A stretch of DNA of 64,000 bases from Hetaerina americana (Eukaryota; Arthropoda; Insecta; Odonata; Calopterygidae): NCBI GenBank assembly GCA_022747635.1, contig JAKTNV010000020.1:2145501-2209500 (forward strand). The letters are read 5' to 3'. Below are positions 33,046-45,888 of this stretch, piece after piece. A model generated the notes under the pieces. That model was not told the origin of the DNA. It made no database searches and saw nothing but the letters and a program-made list of their open reading frames with translations. Both the position numbers and the translations under genes were made by a program. Position 1 is the stretch's first letter. Each line of letters begins with the position of its first letter.

Positions 33046-36000
33046 CATTAATATCCACTTCCTTCCGATTCACATCAGTAATAACTTCGACCAACTAATT
33101 TCGGAGGTGTTTTTTAACAAACGTCTTTAAAATCTAAATATCTACTGCAATATTATTAGTGATATGTTTGCTCAGTCGTTGTTTTTTGATAGAAATACAT
33201 TTTGTATAGTGGGTACATATTTAACAGCAATTATAATGATAGCAAATGAGCAAGAACCAAATACTCCCCCGAGAAAAGAAGAAATAGATTGTCAGTGGCG
33301 TACTTTTGGCAATCTCTATTGGACGATTTTGACATGGCCGATAACCGCAAATGGTGCCAGAGATACTCTCCACTTCAATGGTTAATTTATATTTGTCATT
33401 GTATTAAATACGAGCCCTTTAGGATAAAAAACCCTTAGTACTATTAGAATATAGAATAGCTCATCATTATTTCCACATTTCAATCGAAGAAAGATAAAGG
33501 TGTCGCGGCGCACTCGTGGCACAGGAGAGTACACGCCGACTCTCGGTTCTCGGAGAAGGGCCGATTCCCTCTGATCACTGTCCGCTTAACTCGTCAATCA
33601 CGATTTATTCGATCATCGGATCAGTCGGAGAACCCACAAAGAGTAACAACAGCCACAGAGAATGCGATTTTTGACCTTGGGAAAGGCTGAAATCACGGTG
33701 AGACCCATTGCCTCATATAAATCCAGCTTTCGAGTCCATTGACCGTTTCATACACTTGAGATTAGCACGTGGTGATTAAAAGAGGCGAAAGGGTGTTGAA
33801 GAATGCAAAAACCATGGCAAGCGTTGGGCAGGTGAGGTAGAGAAGGAAAAACAACGCGAATTTGATCCGATCGAGAAAAGTGTTCGGAGTGCGTTTCATG
33901 TTAATTCAAGTGATCCAGGTTTCCAGACGTTTTGGAAGGATTCTCCCGGTAGATCTACGGTCACATACAAAAATGAATCGTATTGATTTCATCCTAAAAT
34001 AAATAATCGTTATTGTTAGAATTCAAATCATTCTAGACTTTAATTTGTAAGATGCTTAAGGGAAATGGTTTGAGAAATTCCATAAGTGATGACATAGATG
34101 TGACTAAACAATAGACCTGATGATCCTCAGGAAAACATTAATAATTCCGCTGGTTTCAGTAAATTATAGAAGCATCATATTGTGATGAAATAATTGCGGT
34201 CTTGCGTCAGGGAAAAACAAGGAAAATTTACAACTTCACATTCTTTACAGGCGCAAAAGGGCACAATTATTACAGACGACGAAAAAAAGACAAAATCCTT
34301 TACACTTGCTTTAGATCAAAAGTATTATATCTAAAACTGAAATCCCTAACACACCTGCCGAGCTCATTAGTGGCCTATTACGGTATCGCGAAGGAATAGA
34401 AAAACTGCTCCGATAGAAAAATGCGATGAAAATGTATGAGAGGAGGCGTTACTCCACCTTCATATGGCCATATGTCCGCGGCAAGTATTTCGAATCCATG
34501 GAAGAAAAAGTTATTTTAGAAATCGGAAAATGTCCGAAAAATTAGCTAGCTTAAATAAAAAATTATCACGAGGTGATAGTGACGGACAGGCTGGGCGAAT
34601 CTGAATGGGGACCTCAAGAGTTAAGAAGAGAGCAAGCGAGCCAGAGGAAGAGCATCGAAGGGAGTGTGCACGACCGAGTAGATGAGGGGCCCGGAGGGAG
34701 TTATTCAGGGCCCGCATCAATACAGTGACAGGTCTGAAACCTGTCAATGCAGTGATGCGAGCCCACAGGGAAAAGATGAGAGTGCCATAAACAACCACGG
34801 TAAGATTGAAGTGCGCGTTTTTTTTCGGAAGAATATTCATTCCTACACAAGTAATCATAATAGAATTAGGTGTAGCCACTCTTGTTTTGTTTATTCCAAT
34901 ATGAAAATTTAAAACTTCACTCGGATACACCCATGATTGAATGATGTACAAAGCCATGGAAATATACAAGTGTGCATGTGTTTATATGAATGCGTGATAT
35001 AATACATATACGATATAGGCACATTTTATGTGCGCGCGATTACGTGCGTATACTTGCGAAAGGGAATATTTTAACATTAATGACTAGTTTTTTAACACCG
35101 ATGCGGTAGCTTACGCAGAATTGTGCACATTTAAATGAGTAAACGTTTCAATTTGAGTTTCAAACGAAAAAAACTCATTTATTGGAAATATTGCAGCTGA
35201 TGAATAGAACCAAATGTGCATTGTTTAAAAGTTCCGGTTTAAAATTCATTCAATAAGGTGGGTAATATTAACGTTAAATTTTTGACACAGGCAAACGTTT
35301 TCCTCAGCGTTTAACTACAAGGCGAAGGTAAGACGTCAAAAGGGTAATATTAATCGAGCTGACAACTACCGTTCCAACTTACGGATTAGGTGTGCATTAG
35401 GAGACACGCATAGAGAACACTTCCTACTCCTCTGCTTACCACTTACTTTCTCAAACCCACCCATCAGGTCTGGCAACAGAAATACGCATAAAGCACAAGA
35501 AGTAAAAGGAAGAAGCTTTGGATGGATCGAGATTGGCTTGGCAGGGGAGAAGAGGAACGGGGCAGGAAAGGGCGTAGGAATGAAGGAAAAGAGAGAGAGG
35601 TGGTGTTGATACGATGCGGGGGGGAAGGAATTCCCGCATCAGGGAATCTGGACGGAGGGGACGGGGAGAGGGTGGCGGAGGGAGGGGTGCGACAGGGAGG
35701 AGGGAAAAGGAATGTTTACCCTCTCGATCAAAGGTGGGGTGGGCCGGGGCGGTTTTCGGGCATCTCCGCGCACACGAGAGGAGGAGATGGCAGGAGAGGG
35801 CCGATTCTCCCCCGCCCTTTACCCTCCTCGCCCGCAATCGCAGGCAGTGGTGACCTCTCTTCTTCGCACTTTGGGCTTCGGCCGACGATTATGGGCGAAA
35901 ATAATCACTCCAGCGCCTTCTCTTGGCTGCTGGGACTACTAGCTATTTTGTAGCTGTAGCGACAAGTGCTTCGTATTTTTTTGCATTATTAAATTGTTAT

Positions 36001-36105
36001 TTCACGGATTTAAGAGTACAACAGTCGTTTATTATTCGTTAATGAGATGCATTAGCTGGTTGGCGGCGCGGAGGGTTTACTTTGTGAGGTACTTTGTAAT
36101 CAGGT
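33046..36105. other. Unassigned intronic sequence
   Basis: A GC-rich patch lies at 35520-35860. A short hairpin (gacaggt / acctgtc) lies near 34728-34748. No gene was recognised, including for the 152-codon minus-strand open stretch 34969-34511, which has no motif. Confidence 0.3.
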
Positions 36106-36185
36106 GAATCGATCGTATATTCACCCCCTGCCACACACCCTAGCGGTCGCTTGCAGGGTACTTAAATAGATTAATTTGTAAATGT
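36106..36185 (+). repeat. 3' tail of a CR1-like LINE
   Basis: The sequence attcaccccctgccacacac followed by cctagcggtcgcttgcaggg is the sense-strand version of the tail family found at 41210 and 49665. It carries no coding sequence. Confidence 0.6.
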
Positions 36186-39150
36186 CAAATATTGGACCGC
36201 ATATTTGGACCATTTTTCGTCAAAAAGAGCATAGCGGGAAACTAAATGTCTGTTTGATGCTTGCATTTAGTTTATTAAATAACAATTGTGCAAACTTAAT
36301 GTGTGGAATTCAAAGCATTTTAACAAGCAGAAAACATGTGTGGGAATCAAAGATTATTTCGTCTATTTTTTAACATCTTTATTAGTTACTCCTATTTTCA
36401 ATAATTTTGCAGGACTCCTTTGAAAACTGAAATTATTAATTGCGATAGTCATGATACGCATTCAATCATACAAAGCAAGTTCTCTCAAAACTGCAATGAC
36501 CGGGAAAATTCAGTCATATGGCAAAGAGAAGTCTTCATCAGTCGCGATTTCTATCGATTTATAAAAATTGATGAAACCACTTTTGAAGAGTCATCAATAG
36601 GCCATCGTCCCAAAATTGAAATTTAGTAATCCGGCCAATCAATCTTTTTAATAAATTTGAAGATTAATTGTAGCGAAAACGATCGGAGTAATAAAAACAA
36701 TATTGGTGAGAGAGGGAGTTCCTTTTAAAGGTGAATGGGACAATCCTTTTTATTAGCATCATTAAAAGGGTTAAAAATTCGTTTTATCAATTTCCCTTGT
36801 GTTAATGAATAATTAAGATAAAAAATACTGAACAGAGAATGCTAAAATATGAAAGCGATAACTTTTCGTTACCAATTTATAGTATCGAGATTGTATCAGC
36901 CGGTATGCAGAAATATTTTCAAACCTAGGACTTTAAAAAATCCAAACTCGCACATTTGGCACCCACCAAACCGTCTCGAGTGCCAGATTTGAAAATTTGA
37001 TATCGGATGGCCATTTCGACATCATGAAACTCATGACCAATCTCTAGTTAATCTAAAATCACTTAGATCGTCAAACGCATGTTGTTGTTGCCACAACGAT
37101 AATCGATGCAGATGTACTCCAAGAGGCGAGGGGGGTGGCCATATCAATTCTAAAGGATTTTTTAAAAAACACGATTTGAATCCCAAAACTTCGAACAAAA
37201 TCCCACCCTAATTACGGCAGATTTATGGATCGTGCAGAGGAGCTATTGATGTTAGAAAAACAGAATGGGCCTAGCCAAAGAGCCCTTGCCAGAGGCATGG
37301 GGTGGAGGCGAGAGTAGGAATCAACAGGATCATTATTTCCGCGGGGCGAGAGGGTGAAGGGGGCTTAAGTTCAACATCCCCGAGAAGGATTTCGGTCCGG
37401 AAAGAAAATTAAAGTCCACTGCAGCCTACACCAGGAGTTGCCCGGGTGCGCTCAGTTAGAGGTCAACCAATAGTATTTGATTTGAAGGTCCTCTTCCAGG
37501 CCAAGCAGAGGCTCTAAATTTCTCCCCGATTACTTATGCGGCTTCTTTGTTATTTCTATTCCTTTCCTGATTATTCCTGGAAAGTAGAGATTTCTCTTTC
37601 CTTGAATCTTTGCCTCCTTGAAATTGGCGTGGGGCCAAGGTGGTGACCCCGCATGTTTCACGATGGAAGGTAGGGGAAATTGTTTCTTCTCCGCGGCTCT
37701 CTCATTCACCTCGCCTCCGGCCATCTCCGGGACGGCCCGCTCCACTGATTGCATGAGCACTGCGATATGAGATCTCCGATTTTTCATTCAGTCAAGAACG
37801 TGTTACTGCGCCGTGATTGCGGCGTGTCCTGCCGATCATTTCAGCTGCTCCAGAAAAATACGGGGTTGTTGCGCATGCGCCTGGTTCTCTCCCTATTAGC
37901 TTCCACTGGCTCTCCAGGTCAGCAAGTCCTAATTGTGTCATTTCACTCTCGGCGCAAGTTGTCTCGGCAGGCCGTTCTTCTTTGATATCTCGAAATTGGT
38001 TTGGAGCAGCCAATGGAAGCGTCTCCAGGGCTGGAGCAAAACGTGCTCTCCAGAAGGACAAAGGAAACGTCCGGGGGACAATAGGAATCGGTAGGCATTT
38101 AAACAAATTCCTAACGATAAGTGGTAGGGAAAATGACCGCGGATAAAAGACACACGAAATTTATCTCCCAAACAGCGCATGCTTTTAAGAGTACATGACT
38201 CTAAAAGCATTTTCTTAATGTTGTTGTGATGTTTTCATTTGCTAGAGTTTCAAAGGATAACCGGTCCCTTCACCTGGATACTTCAATAGAAATAGGATCA
38301 TTATTCAAAATAATTGTTACCTGGTGAAAACTTAAAATACTTTTTTTCATCTTGTTCATTAAGAATTGATATTTTATGCGAAAGCGAAATCAATTTCGAA
38401 AGCGAATACTTTTGAGATTCCACGAGGAGAGAAGGAAAACTACAGTGGACGATGAAAGTTATTTTTTTACTAGAACATTCAGCACGCTTGAAAAAAGTGG
38501 ACTCCCCCCGCGATAACCACTCTCCATGCAAATGAAATATGACGACTTTTTTCTTTCAAATTCCGTCTGATTTTTGTGTACGAGTTCCGTATTACTCAGC
38601 GAACAAATGATTACGTTTCACGTCACTAATGGCATATTTCAAATTCCCGACGTTTAACTTTTCGATTAATAATTAATAAGTGACTTTTGGGTACGTTTAT
38701 CAGCGCAGAACCACGACAGCTTAGCCATTCTGATTGCCAATCTTCATGTTGATATTATTACACAAGATTTCATTACCCAAACGCATTGCATGACCATTAT
38801 TTCCACCTATTATCACAACTTTGAATGGTCATTTCCACCACCAAAAGCTACAGCTATAAGACATTTAAAATCTCAAACATGTCTTAGTGCCGTGCACTGC
38901 GCGAGGGAATAATGAGCAGGCATTTGAATCTGTCATTGCTGGCATTGCTATTATTTGATTACATCGGTCCAACGAACTTCAGGCTAAACGACTGAATAAT
39001 CACGAACTTAACTATTACATATATCATTATTATATCTTTTCATCACCTAATTTTTATTAAAAAGTGCACTAATATTTGTTCATCAGTCCACATTATATTA
39101 AAAGTGCACCATTAAAGAGTGCCACCACTAAAATCAGCCGGCAATCGCCG
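36186..39150. other. Unassigned AT-rich intronic sequence
   Basis: It contains an imperfect hairpin at 38179-38210 (atgcttttaagagt against actctaaaagcat, one base bulged). Nothing else was recognised. Confidence 0.3.
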
Positions 39151-39156
39151 AATCGC

Positions 39157-39206
39157 CAATCGGTGAAGGCGAATGACTGTTGCACTTTGAAAACTGTTGC
39201 ATTGTA
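39157..39206 (+). repeat. Left part of a SINE-like repeat split by a mariner insertion
   Basis: The sequence ggcgaatgactgttgcac then tttgaaaactgttgcattg matches the repeat bodies at 1745-1780 (inverted) and 10201-10231. It stops at a TA where the mariner begins. The rest of the body resumes at 40416. Confidence 0.65.
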
Positions 39207-40413
39207 CGAGGGTTGCTATTTATATTTTCAGCATAGTTTTGAAAAGACAGTAATTTGTTGTTGAAAATGGATTTATTATTTTTCGAAGTATTCTCCATGA
39301 TAATCAATATACTTTGGCATGCGCTCGAACCAATTTTCGTGACACTTTTTCCTCTTCGATTGAGGTACCTCCAAAACATATTTTTTTAATGCATCAACGG
39401 CTTCTTCGGGCGCCGAAAAACGATGACCACGCACTTTTTCTCGATAAATGGAAAAAAAAGAAGTCAGGGTTTGGTCCTAAATCAGCCGATCTGTGTGAGC
39501 TCGCCAATTGTCATGATGAAGAATGGTCCTTCGTTGCCGCTTCTTTTTCCGTATGTCATCAAGCACTTCTGCAAACAAATGTTCGTGTGCACTGCAGAAT
39601 TCACGGTTCTACGAAGGTTGCTCTAACGATACGGTTGCCACATGTCCAGTAATTCCGAAGAAACAGGCGACCATTTGCTTCGACGTGCTTTGTGCACGAA
39701 TCACTTTCGTCGGATTTAGCTCGTCTTGGCAGACCCATACAGTGAAATGCTGTTTTGTTCCGCGCTCATACGCATAGATCCAAGATTCTTCAACTGTGTA
39801 GATGTTATACACAGCTTTTGATGCACCGCAATTGTATTTATTTGGCATTTCTTTGCACCAAATGACTCGAGCATATTTTTCAGCTTTTGTCAAGTTATCC
39901 GGGATCCAACGTGAACAAGTTTATTTCGAAGCTGAATAGTCATGCAATATCTTAAAGATGCTCGTCATACGGATCCCCAAGGATGCCTCAATCTCACGAT
40001 AAGTCACATGGCGATCTTCCTTTACTAGTCCTTGCACAGCATCAATGTGTCCCGGCAAAACGACTGATTTTGGACGACCTTCACAACTTTCGTCGCTGAG
40101 CAAACGGCGGCCACGATGGGATTGGTTAAACTGGCGTTTCGCGGTGGCAATGGATGGAGCTTCATCCCCAAAAGTGGAAGTAATTTAATGGATGCCCTCG
40201 TAATAAACCACGTCAAAAGTCGTAAAAAATCATCGCACGAAAGTGTTACGAGTTAACCTCACTTTTTCGCTGAGACAGTATTTTGAAGTCACTGCAAACA
40301 AAATTTTCTGAAGAAAGTTAACATTAAAAGAGTCAAACTTTCAGGTGGAAAAGTAAGATGGCGCCGAAAGCACTTAGTGTTGTCAAGACCTAAAATATAA
40401 ATAGCAAGCCTCG
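39207..40413 (-). mobile_element. Near full-length but decayed mariner element
   Basis: Length is 1207 bp, in the normal mariner range, flanked by TA. The terminal repeats read CGAGGGTTGCTATTTATATT on the left and CGAGGCTTGCTATTTATATT on the right. Minus-strand coding is spread over frames: an N-terminal region near 40200-39920 (SDESCEGRPKSVVLPG, VKEDRHVTYREIEASLGI), then a long open piece with TVEESWIYAYERGTKQHF and KQMVACFFGITGHVATVSLE, then RRTILHHDNWRAHT, and a C-terminal part with GHRFSAPEEAVDALKKYVLE. At the first catalytic site the usual Asp appears as Glu (VEESW). The second site (HHDN) is kept, and the third region is degraded. Not functional. Confidence 0.87.
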
Positions 40414-40415
40414 TA

Positions 40416-40525
40416 ATGCACATTTAACATTAATGCATACACGCACAATGCGGATGACTCCATTAAAAGTTACTGTCGCGGTATTTCCTGCAGTTTCTTT
40501 GGAATCTGCCATTGTGCTGAATGCC
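40416..40525 (+). repeat. Right part of the SINE-like repeat split by the mariner
   Basis: It continues the body with atgcacattt, then gcggatgactccattaaaag, ttactgtcgcggtatttcc and tgcagtttctttggaat. This matches the sequence after the arm at 10232-10300 and, inverted, 1690-1750. Confidence 0.65.
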
Positions 40526-41204
40526 AATATAATAATAATATCTCCAAAGCACCATGGCTCCTGGGACATACGTGTTCCGGTATGACATTGGAAGGGGGGC
40601 ATGGCAGTGTGAGGTCGTGGATTTTGCACAGCACGGAGCTCGAGTCCAGATGAAGCCGATGCGATGAAGAGAGCCGAACGCGATAGGGGGGCAGCGAACC
40701 GCATTCAGGTCGGAGGTGACGTCCGCTCGGGGCAGGGGGGGGGGTGCGTCGAGAGGGTTTCCGCGATGGTGTGGCGTAGGAGGAGAGACAAGGGGGGGTC
40801 GCTCCCTCCCCATTGCTGCTTACACTCGACTACGGCAAGGGGGAGGCGGGGGTGGACGCGTCTAGTATCGGCTGGCGCGCAGGAGTTAGGGTTAGATCCC
40901 TCCGTTGCTTCGCGGCCTCTCTTCCATTTGGCGGGGCGCACGCCGAGAGGGAGGGCGAGGGCTGGCAGAGTGTGGCGGGGAGAGTGTGGCGTGGGTCCGC
41001 TTTGGGAGAATGTAGGTGGAGGTGATCGCATCCGGATGGATGACCCGCCGCCTCTTGGCCTTGGGCAAACGACAAACTCAATCTCATCTCGATTAGCACT
41101 GCGCGGGAAATGTTTTGCGCCCACCTGTTCACTCGTGCGAGAAATGGATTCCGAGATCTCGACGGAAAATAAGGATTGATGTTTTGATATTTTAGGTTGT
41201 GCTA
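40526..41204. other. GC-rich unassigned stretch
   Basis: Strongly GC-rich between 40560 and 41120, with overlapping ORFs on both strands rich in Arg, Gly and Pro. No splice signals or homology support an exon. Confidence 0.3.
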
Positions 41205-41950
41205 TTTAAACACCGCGCAAGCCACCGCTAGGATGTGTGGCAAGGGGTGAGTACACGCAACACTAATTTCGACCCGAATGTTTTAACCTCTACCGCGGTC
41301 GGACAATGTTACTATGATCCCATATCCATCGAGGAAAAAATTACATCTTAAATCTATCTATTCTAGACTTAATCTCTCTAACTTTATTGACATGATATCT
41401 CCTACCGTAGTTAGATGGGGGTAGTAATACAGTTTCAACATCGCTGCTAAAGAGACCTTCTTCCAGTTTATGAAAGAGCTTCTATCTGTAATTTAACCTT
41501 CGCTCCATTAAATGATTCCCAGCCTAGCCCCTCTAATATTTTAGATACGCTACTAATTTTATCACGACAACGTTTTACAAATCTAGCTCCTCTAGGCTGC
41601 ATGCCATCCAATTCAGCATTAAATCTGACTTCGTGAGGATCCCATATAGTACTAGCAGCTTATTCTAAGTGAGGCCTAACCAACGACAGATTACATTTCT
41701 CTTTGACCTTTTCATCACATTTACCGAGTACTCTTCTAATAAATCATAATTGTTTGTTAGCTTGTCTCCATATTGCCCGTTTGGGTTTTATGTTAGAAGG
41801 TACGTAACTAATGGTAACACCCTACGGTATAATCGAAACATCTGAAGTCACCTCTACTGGATTTGAGCTGTCTCCATACATGACAACTCGTTGTGGATGG
41901 ACTCATATTTTCCCTCAGCTATTCGGCACGAACGAGAGACCGAAAATCTT
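41205..41950 (-). mobile_element. CR1-like LINE fragment with RT C-terminal half and 3' tail
   Basis: The minus-strand reading gives RVVMYGDSSNPVEVTS (just before the usual GVPQG block, which is damaged). After an internal deletion it continues with IKPKRAIWRQANKQL, KCNLSLVRPHLE, a stop, AASTIWDPHEVRFNAEL, then QPRGARFVKRCRDKISSVSK and ILEGLGWESFNGAKVK. The LVRPHLEYA-WDPH and RAARFV blocks are typical of the thumb region of CR1/L2/Jockey-type reverse transcriptases. The last about 100 bases are the tail (gccacacatcctagcggtgg in sense) that recurs elsewhere in the window and ties those short copies to this LINE family. Confidence 0.8.
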
Positions 41951-42346
41951 TTCTACGGATGCGCCCATGTCAGGCTAGCGGTAAAAGTGAGGACTAACGA
42001 AGAGCCACTGAATACATAAAGAGAAAAACAGGGTGTGATTCATTGTAATAAATTTGGAAACTTCAGATAGGCACATCACGATGGGACGTAAAGAATATTC
42101 TCTTTTAGCAAAATATTTATTCAAAATGATTTTTAATAAGATGAAATCAAGGACCCTCTCTGAAATTAAAACAAATAACAATTGAATCACTTTCAAATCG
42201 TCCGTCACAGATCCTATGCACGTATTCCAACGTTATCGGGATCGGGGTCCTTGCGACATGAATCGGGCCAATTTCCATTACTTCCACGTGCCCCAGGTGA
42301 TTGGAAGGTTTTCCATCCTCCAGCTTTGAAACATGAAGTAGGATGA
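41951..42346. other. Unassigned AT-rich sequence
   Basis: Nothing was recognised. Confidence 0.3.
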
Positions 42347-42348
42347 TA

Positions 42349-43101
42349 CGAGGGTCATCCGGAAAGTAGTACCCGTTCGTGAAATAAAGACACAAAAGTA
42401 AATATTAACAAACATAAAAAATTTTATTTGAAAGAGGATACTTTAAACTACTTCTCAACATAATCTCCAAGCAAATTAAGGCATTTGTCATAACGTGTGA
42501 CAAGTTTCTGTATTCCTGCTGCATAGTCCTTCGCCGCCAGCTCATTGAGATACGCGAGGGACCCATCTTGCACAAATTTTTGCATAATGCAGATGGTGTT
42601 TAACAATTTCATGAACAATTGTTCGAGAAACATTGGGAAAATGCTCACAGATGTCATCAATTGTGACGCGCCGATCGTTCCTCACGAATTCGTCAACTGA
42701 GCTCACCAGTTGGTCTGTAATGACAGACGGTCTCCCCGAACGCTCATCGTCGTGTGTGTTCCCCCTCCCCATGTTGAAGTTGCGACACCACCGCCGAACA
42801 GACGACTCGTCCATTACATTGTCTCCATACACCTCCTTTAATTGGCGATGAATATCACATGGGCGAACGTTTCTTGCATTGAGGAATTTAATCACTGCCC
42901 TCACTTCACAACTGGCGGCGTTCTCAATTTTTTTAAACATTGTAAACAATCACAGAAACAACACAGGCAATGCTAGCGTCACGCAACTTGGCTCAGAGAA
43001 GGCAGACAAGCCACTGAAGCTATCTGACCTCGTCCAGCGGCTACTCGCGTCGTCAGCACTTCATGCGGCACGAACGGGTACTACTTTCCGGATGACCCTC
43101 G
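42349..43101 (-). mobile_element. Internally deleted mariner with perfect terminal repeats
   Basis: TA-flanked, 753 bp. The terminal repeats are identical over 33 bases (starting CGAGGGTCATCCGGAAAG). Minus-strand coding starts at Met 42949 (MFTMFKKIENAASCEVRAVI) and keeps the whole DNA-binding region (DIHRQLKEVYGDNVMDESSV, DDERSGRPSVITDQLVSS, SRTIVHEIVKHHLHYAKICA) to WVPRVSQ. It then stops, and only the extreme C-terminus remains in another frame (AAGIQKLVTRYDKCLNLLGD, YVEK). The entire catalytic domain is gone. The intact ends suggest a mobilised, non-autonomous copy, or recent insertion. Confidence 0.88.
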
Positions 43102-43103
43102 TA

Positions 43104-44889
43104 TTATGAAGTTCTTTTTACGGTCTTAAAATGTTTTTTTTAGATGACTGTGACTTTAATTCTGACGGTGTTTTTTATTTATCAGAGTACGCGCCTCTAA
43201 ATATTCCCCCTTAATGGGGAAGAGAAATATTAATATGTGCTAAAATGCTGCAAATTTCAAGGTAACAATTTAAACATAAAATAATCGATTTTCTATTCTG
43301 ATTAATTCTAATGCTTTTCTTCCCCCCGTCAAAAACCTTAATTTTTCCATGTTTTGCTTGGAAATAAGTCCACACGATATAGACAGCCTGCGGCGGCGCG
43401 CCGTGACGGGGAGACGGGCCAGCCGTGACATCGGGTGCGCGTCCAATAGTCACGGGAGCACCACAGGGCTCCTCTTGATGGAGGGCTCCTTAATGTCTTT
43501 CTCATGGTCTTATTGAAGCGATGGCAATTTATTAAAACATATTTAATGATTCGAAATGATAATTAGAGATGAGATCAAATGAATTTAATGCATGCATACA
43601 ATAACTAAATCCTAAAGACCAACACAGAGTTCGTGCGTAAGAAAAGAACAGGCCCGGTCAAAGTTCAAATGGAAAGAAAAAGAGTGTCGAATCTCGTCGG
43701 GAACAATCTAAGAGCACCAATGGGTGAAGGAAGCGGCGCTGATGCGGGGCAAGGAAGGGCCCTTAGAGAATGGCAAATGTTGCGTATGGCGGGCACATGG
43801 AAAAAATAGCTGAAGACGTTAGGGGAAACAAATGCGCTGCGATGGCGGGTCGCAGGTTTGATCGGCCGTGAATGCAACCGCGGAATCGGAGACGCCGATG
43901 GTGAGGTCGAGGACAACAGGTGCCCGTGCACTCGTGGAGTACGACGGCGAAACGGAAGGGCATCAGTATTCATTTACCGTTCAAATTCTGGTCAAGGCTA
44001 CTAAACACGCGTCGCGAGAGAGGGGAACACGCACCGGATCCCCCCATCGCACGCACCGTGATCTGTTCTTCTGGATCTGCAGGACAACGACCAACCATAT
44101 TTACAATGAATAATATTGAATTCCTCAGGAACCAACGAACAGGTGTGGAAACATCCCAATGCAGTCGCCAGCTTCGCCTCCGTATCTATCAAATCAATCG
44201 GTCAAAATCGCTCACTTGGTTCGAAACGTTTAGAGAGCACCCGTGGAGCGTAGGACATGTATCGATTCCCAGGATGGGAAACCCTCGGCCTGTTGGCAGT
44301 TGCGCCCCGAGCGGCGAAAAAAGAACGCTGGCAAAAGTCGACGAACTATGTTTCGAAATTGGAATATTTGCCGAGCGCGAGCTCGATATTTCCGTTTCCC
44401 TGAGGAGTTTACCACCCTCTCTCAATATCTCCGCAGTTGAAAAGACCAAAGAGCCCCACTGACGTCACCTGTGCTGGCCGCAAGTAGTTCCAATTTGAAA
44501 TGGAAATTCGTGCGGCCGCATTGAGATCTATGATTGGCTACGTTGCCTAACTTGTCGTATGCAAGTGCATTGCGGAAATTTTGCTGAACATGAAACCCAA
44601 TCATGTCGAACCAATCATTTTCTAAGTACTTTTAGAATGGAAAAGCTATACTCAAGATGTGTAGTGAAAATGCCATTTTTTAAAATTGAAATGAAATTGC
44701 CTTTTCTTATGTTCCTAAGGTAAACATTCTATATAAAAATAAATCATTATTTTCATACACCCAGAGCAAAGGTTTTTCCATTAGGATTTTGCAAATATTT
44801 GCCAAGAGATAATATCAGAGAATTTGTACGTTCGAGTCCACACTATTATGTGGATAAAATGGAAAGTTTGATAATTCGATGTTTAGTTA
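43104..44889. other. Unassigned intronic sequence
   Basis: Moderately GC-rich at 43700-44300, with a 180-codon plus-strand open stretch (43920-44462) that shows no domain and no splice context. Confidence 0.3.
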
Positions 44890-44965
44890 ATATAAAAGTA
44901 AATAATTCAACCCCTACGCCACACGCCGGCGTTTTCCGAGTCACTGCGTAGATGTCAATGAGGCA
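44890..44965 (+). repeat. Possible diverged CR1-like LINE tail
   Basis: The sequence attcaacccctacgccacac followed by gccggcg and, further on, gtagatgtcaatgag partly matches the sense tail at 36110. The match is weak in its second half. Confidence 0.35.
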
Positions 44966-45444
44966 ACCACAATTTCCAACTGATGAAACCCATCAATCAG
45001 CGAAACATTTCCCGGCCCACACTATTATTTAAAATCCAGAAAGGGATAAGTATCCCTGTGTTGACAGTAATAAGTTTTAACCATTATTAGTAAAATTACA
45101 GGTATAAATGATGTTAGAAAAACACATTTGAGACGCAGCTGGTTTTCTTATTCAGGAGATAGTGATTTTAAAAGCAAGAAATATGCTTAACGGTCATCTC
45201 ACAAAAGCTTTAACAAGGCCATTAGTTCGAAGAATAGAAAATTGAAGATTTTTTGAAGATTGGGTGAAAACTAGTTTAGATACAAAGAGGCCAAGTGACA
45301 CGAGATACCATTGGGTGTCGAGGATTGTGGGTTAAAAATATTAAATTTGAATCGGGACCTGTATGCACCGTTAACAGGTATTAAAGCCATTGGTATTAAA
45401 AGCAACGGTAACAATTTTCTTTCTGACGAGTGCTCCATTCATTA

Positions 45445-45888
45445 GATAACAGCGCACACCATCATCACTGAAAATTTGGCGATGCGAAAGATCTGCGCAA
45501 AACCCATCCTCACGAAGGTCTTTGGACGGACAACCTAGAGCATAGCCGATTGTCTGCTCGCGTAGACCTTCTGTAACGGCATTGCGACGATTTCCTAATC
45601 CCCTTACAGTCCCGACTTGGCGCCAGCACACTATTTCTTATATCCAAAAGTGAACTCTTTCCTCAAAGGGCTCCACCTTCGAACCCTAAGTGCCGTCAAA
45701 GAAGCTTGCGCGCGTACTCTTAAGGACCTTCCGCCTACCAGGGAGCCTTCGAGTCGTGGAGAAGCTGCTCCAGTAACAGTGTGTCGACGTCCAAGGGATG
45801 TACCGAATGAATAATATTGAGGCATTGTAAGCAATATCTAAAATAAATCGGAAATATTTCCCCATACTTTTTATACAACCCTTGCAAG
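45445..45888 (+). mobile_element. Mariner element remnant, catalytic core deleted
   Basis: The plus-strand reading shows AHTIITENLAMRKICAKP (end of the DNA-binding half). After a short bridge it shows DNLEHSRLSARV, which resembles the second catalytic motif region with the Asp-Asn kept, then PDLAPAHYFLYPKVNSFLKG and SAVKEACARTLKDLPP. The segment carrying the first catalytic Asp is missing. A candidate 3' terminal repeat reads inward CAAGGGTTGTATAAAAAG near 45884. No matching left end was found. Confidence 0.68.

Noticed and set aside
43920..44462. 180-codon plus-strand frame as a gene
   Set aside because: No domain, no start context and no splice signals. Overlapping frames of similar length exist on the other strand.
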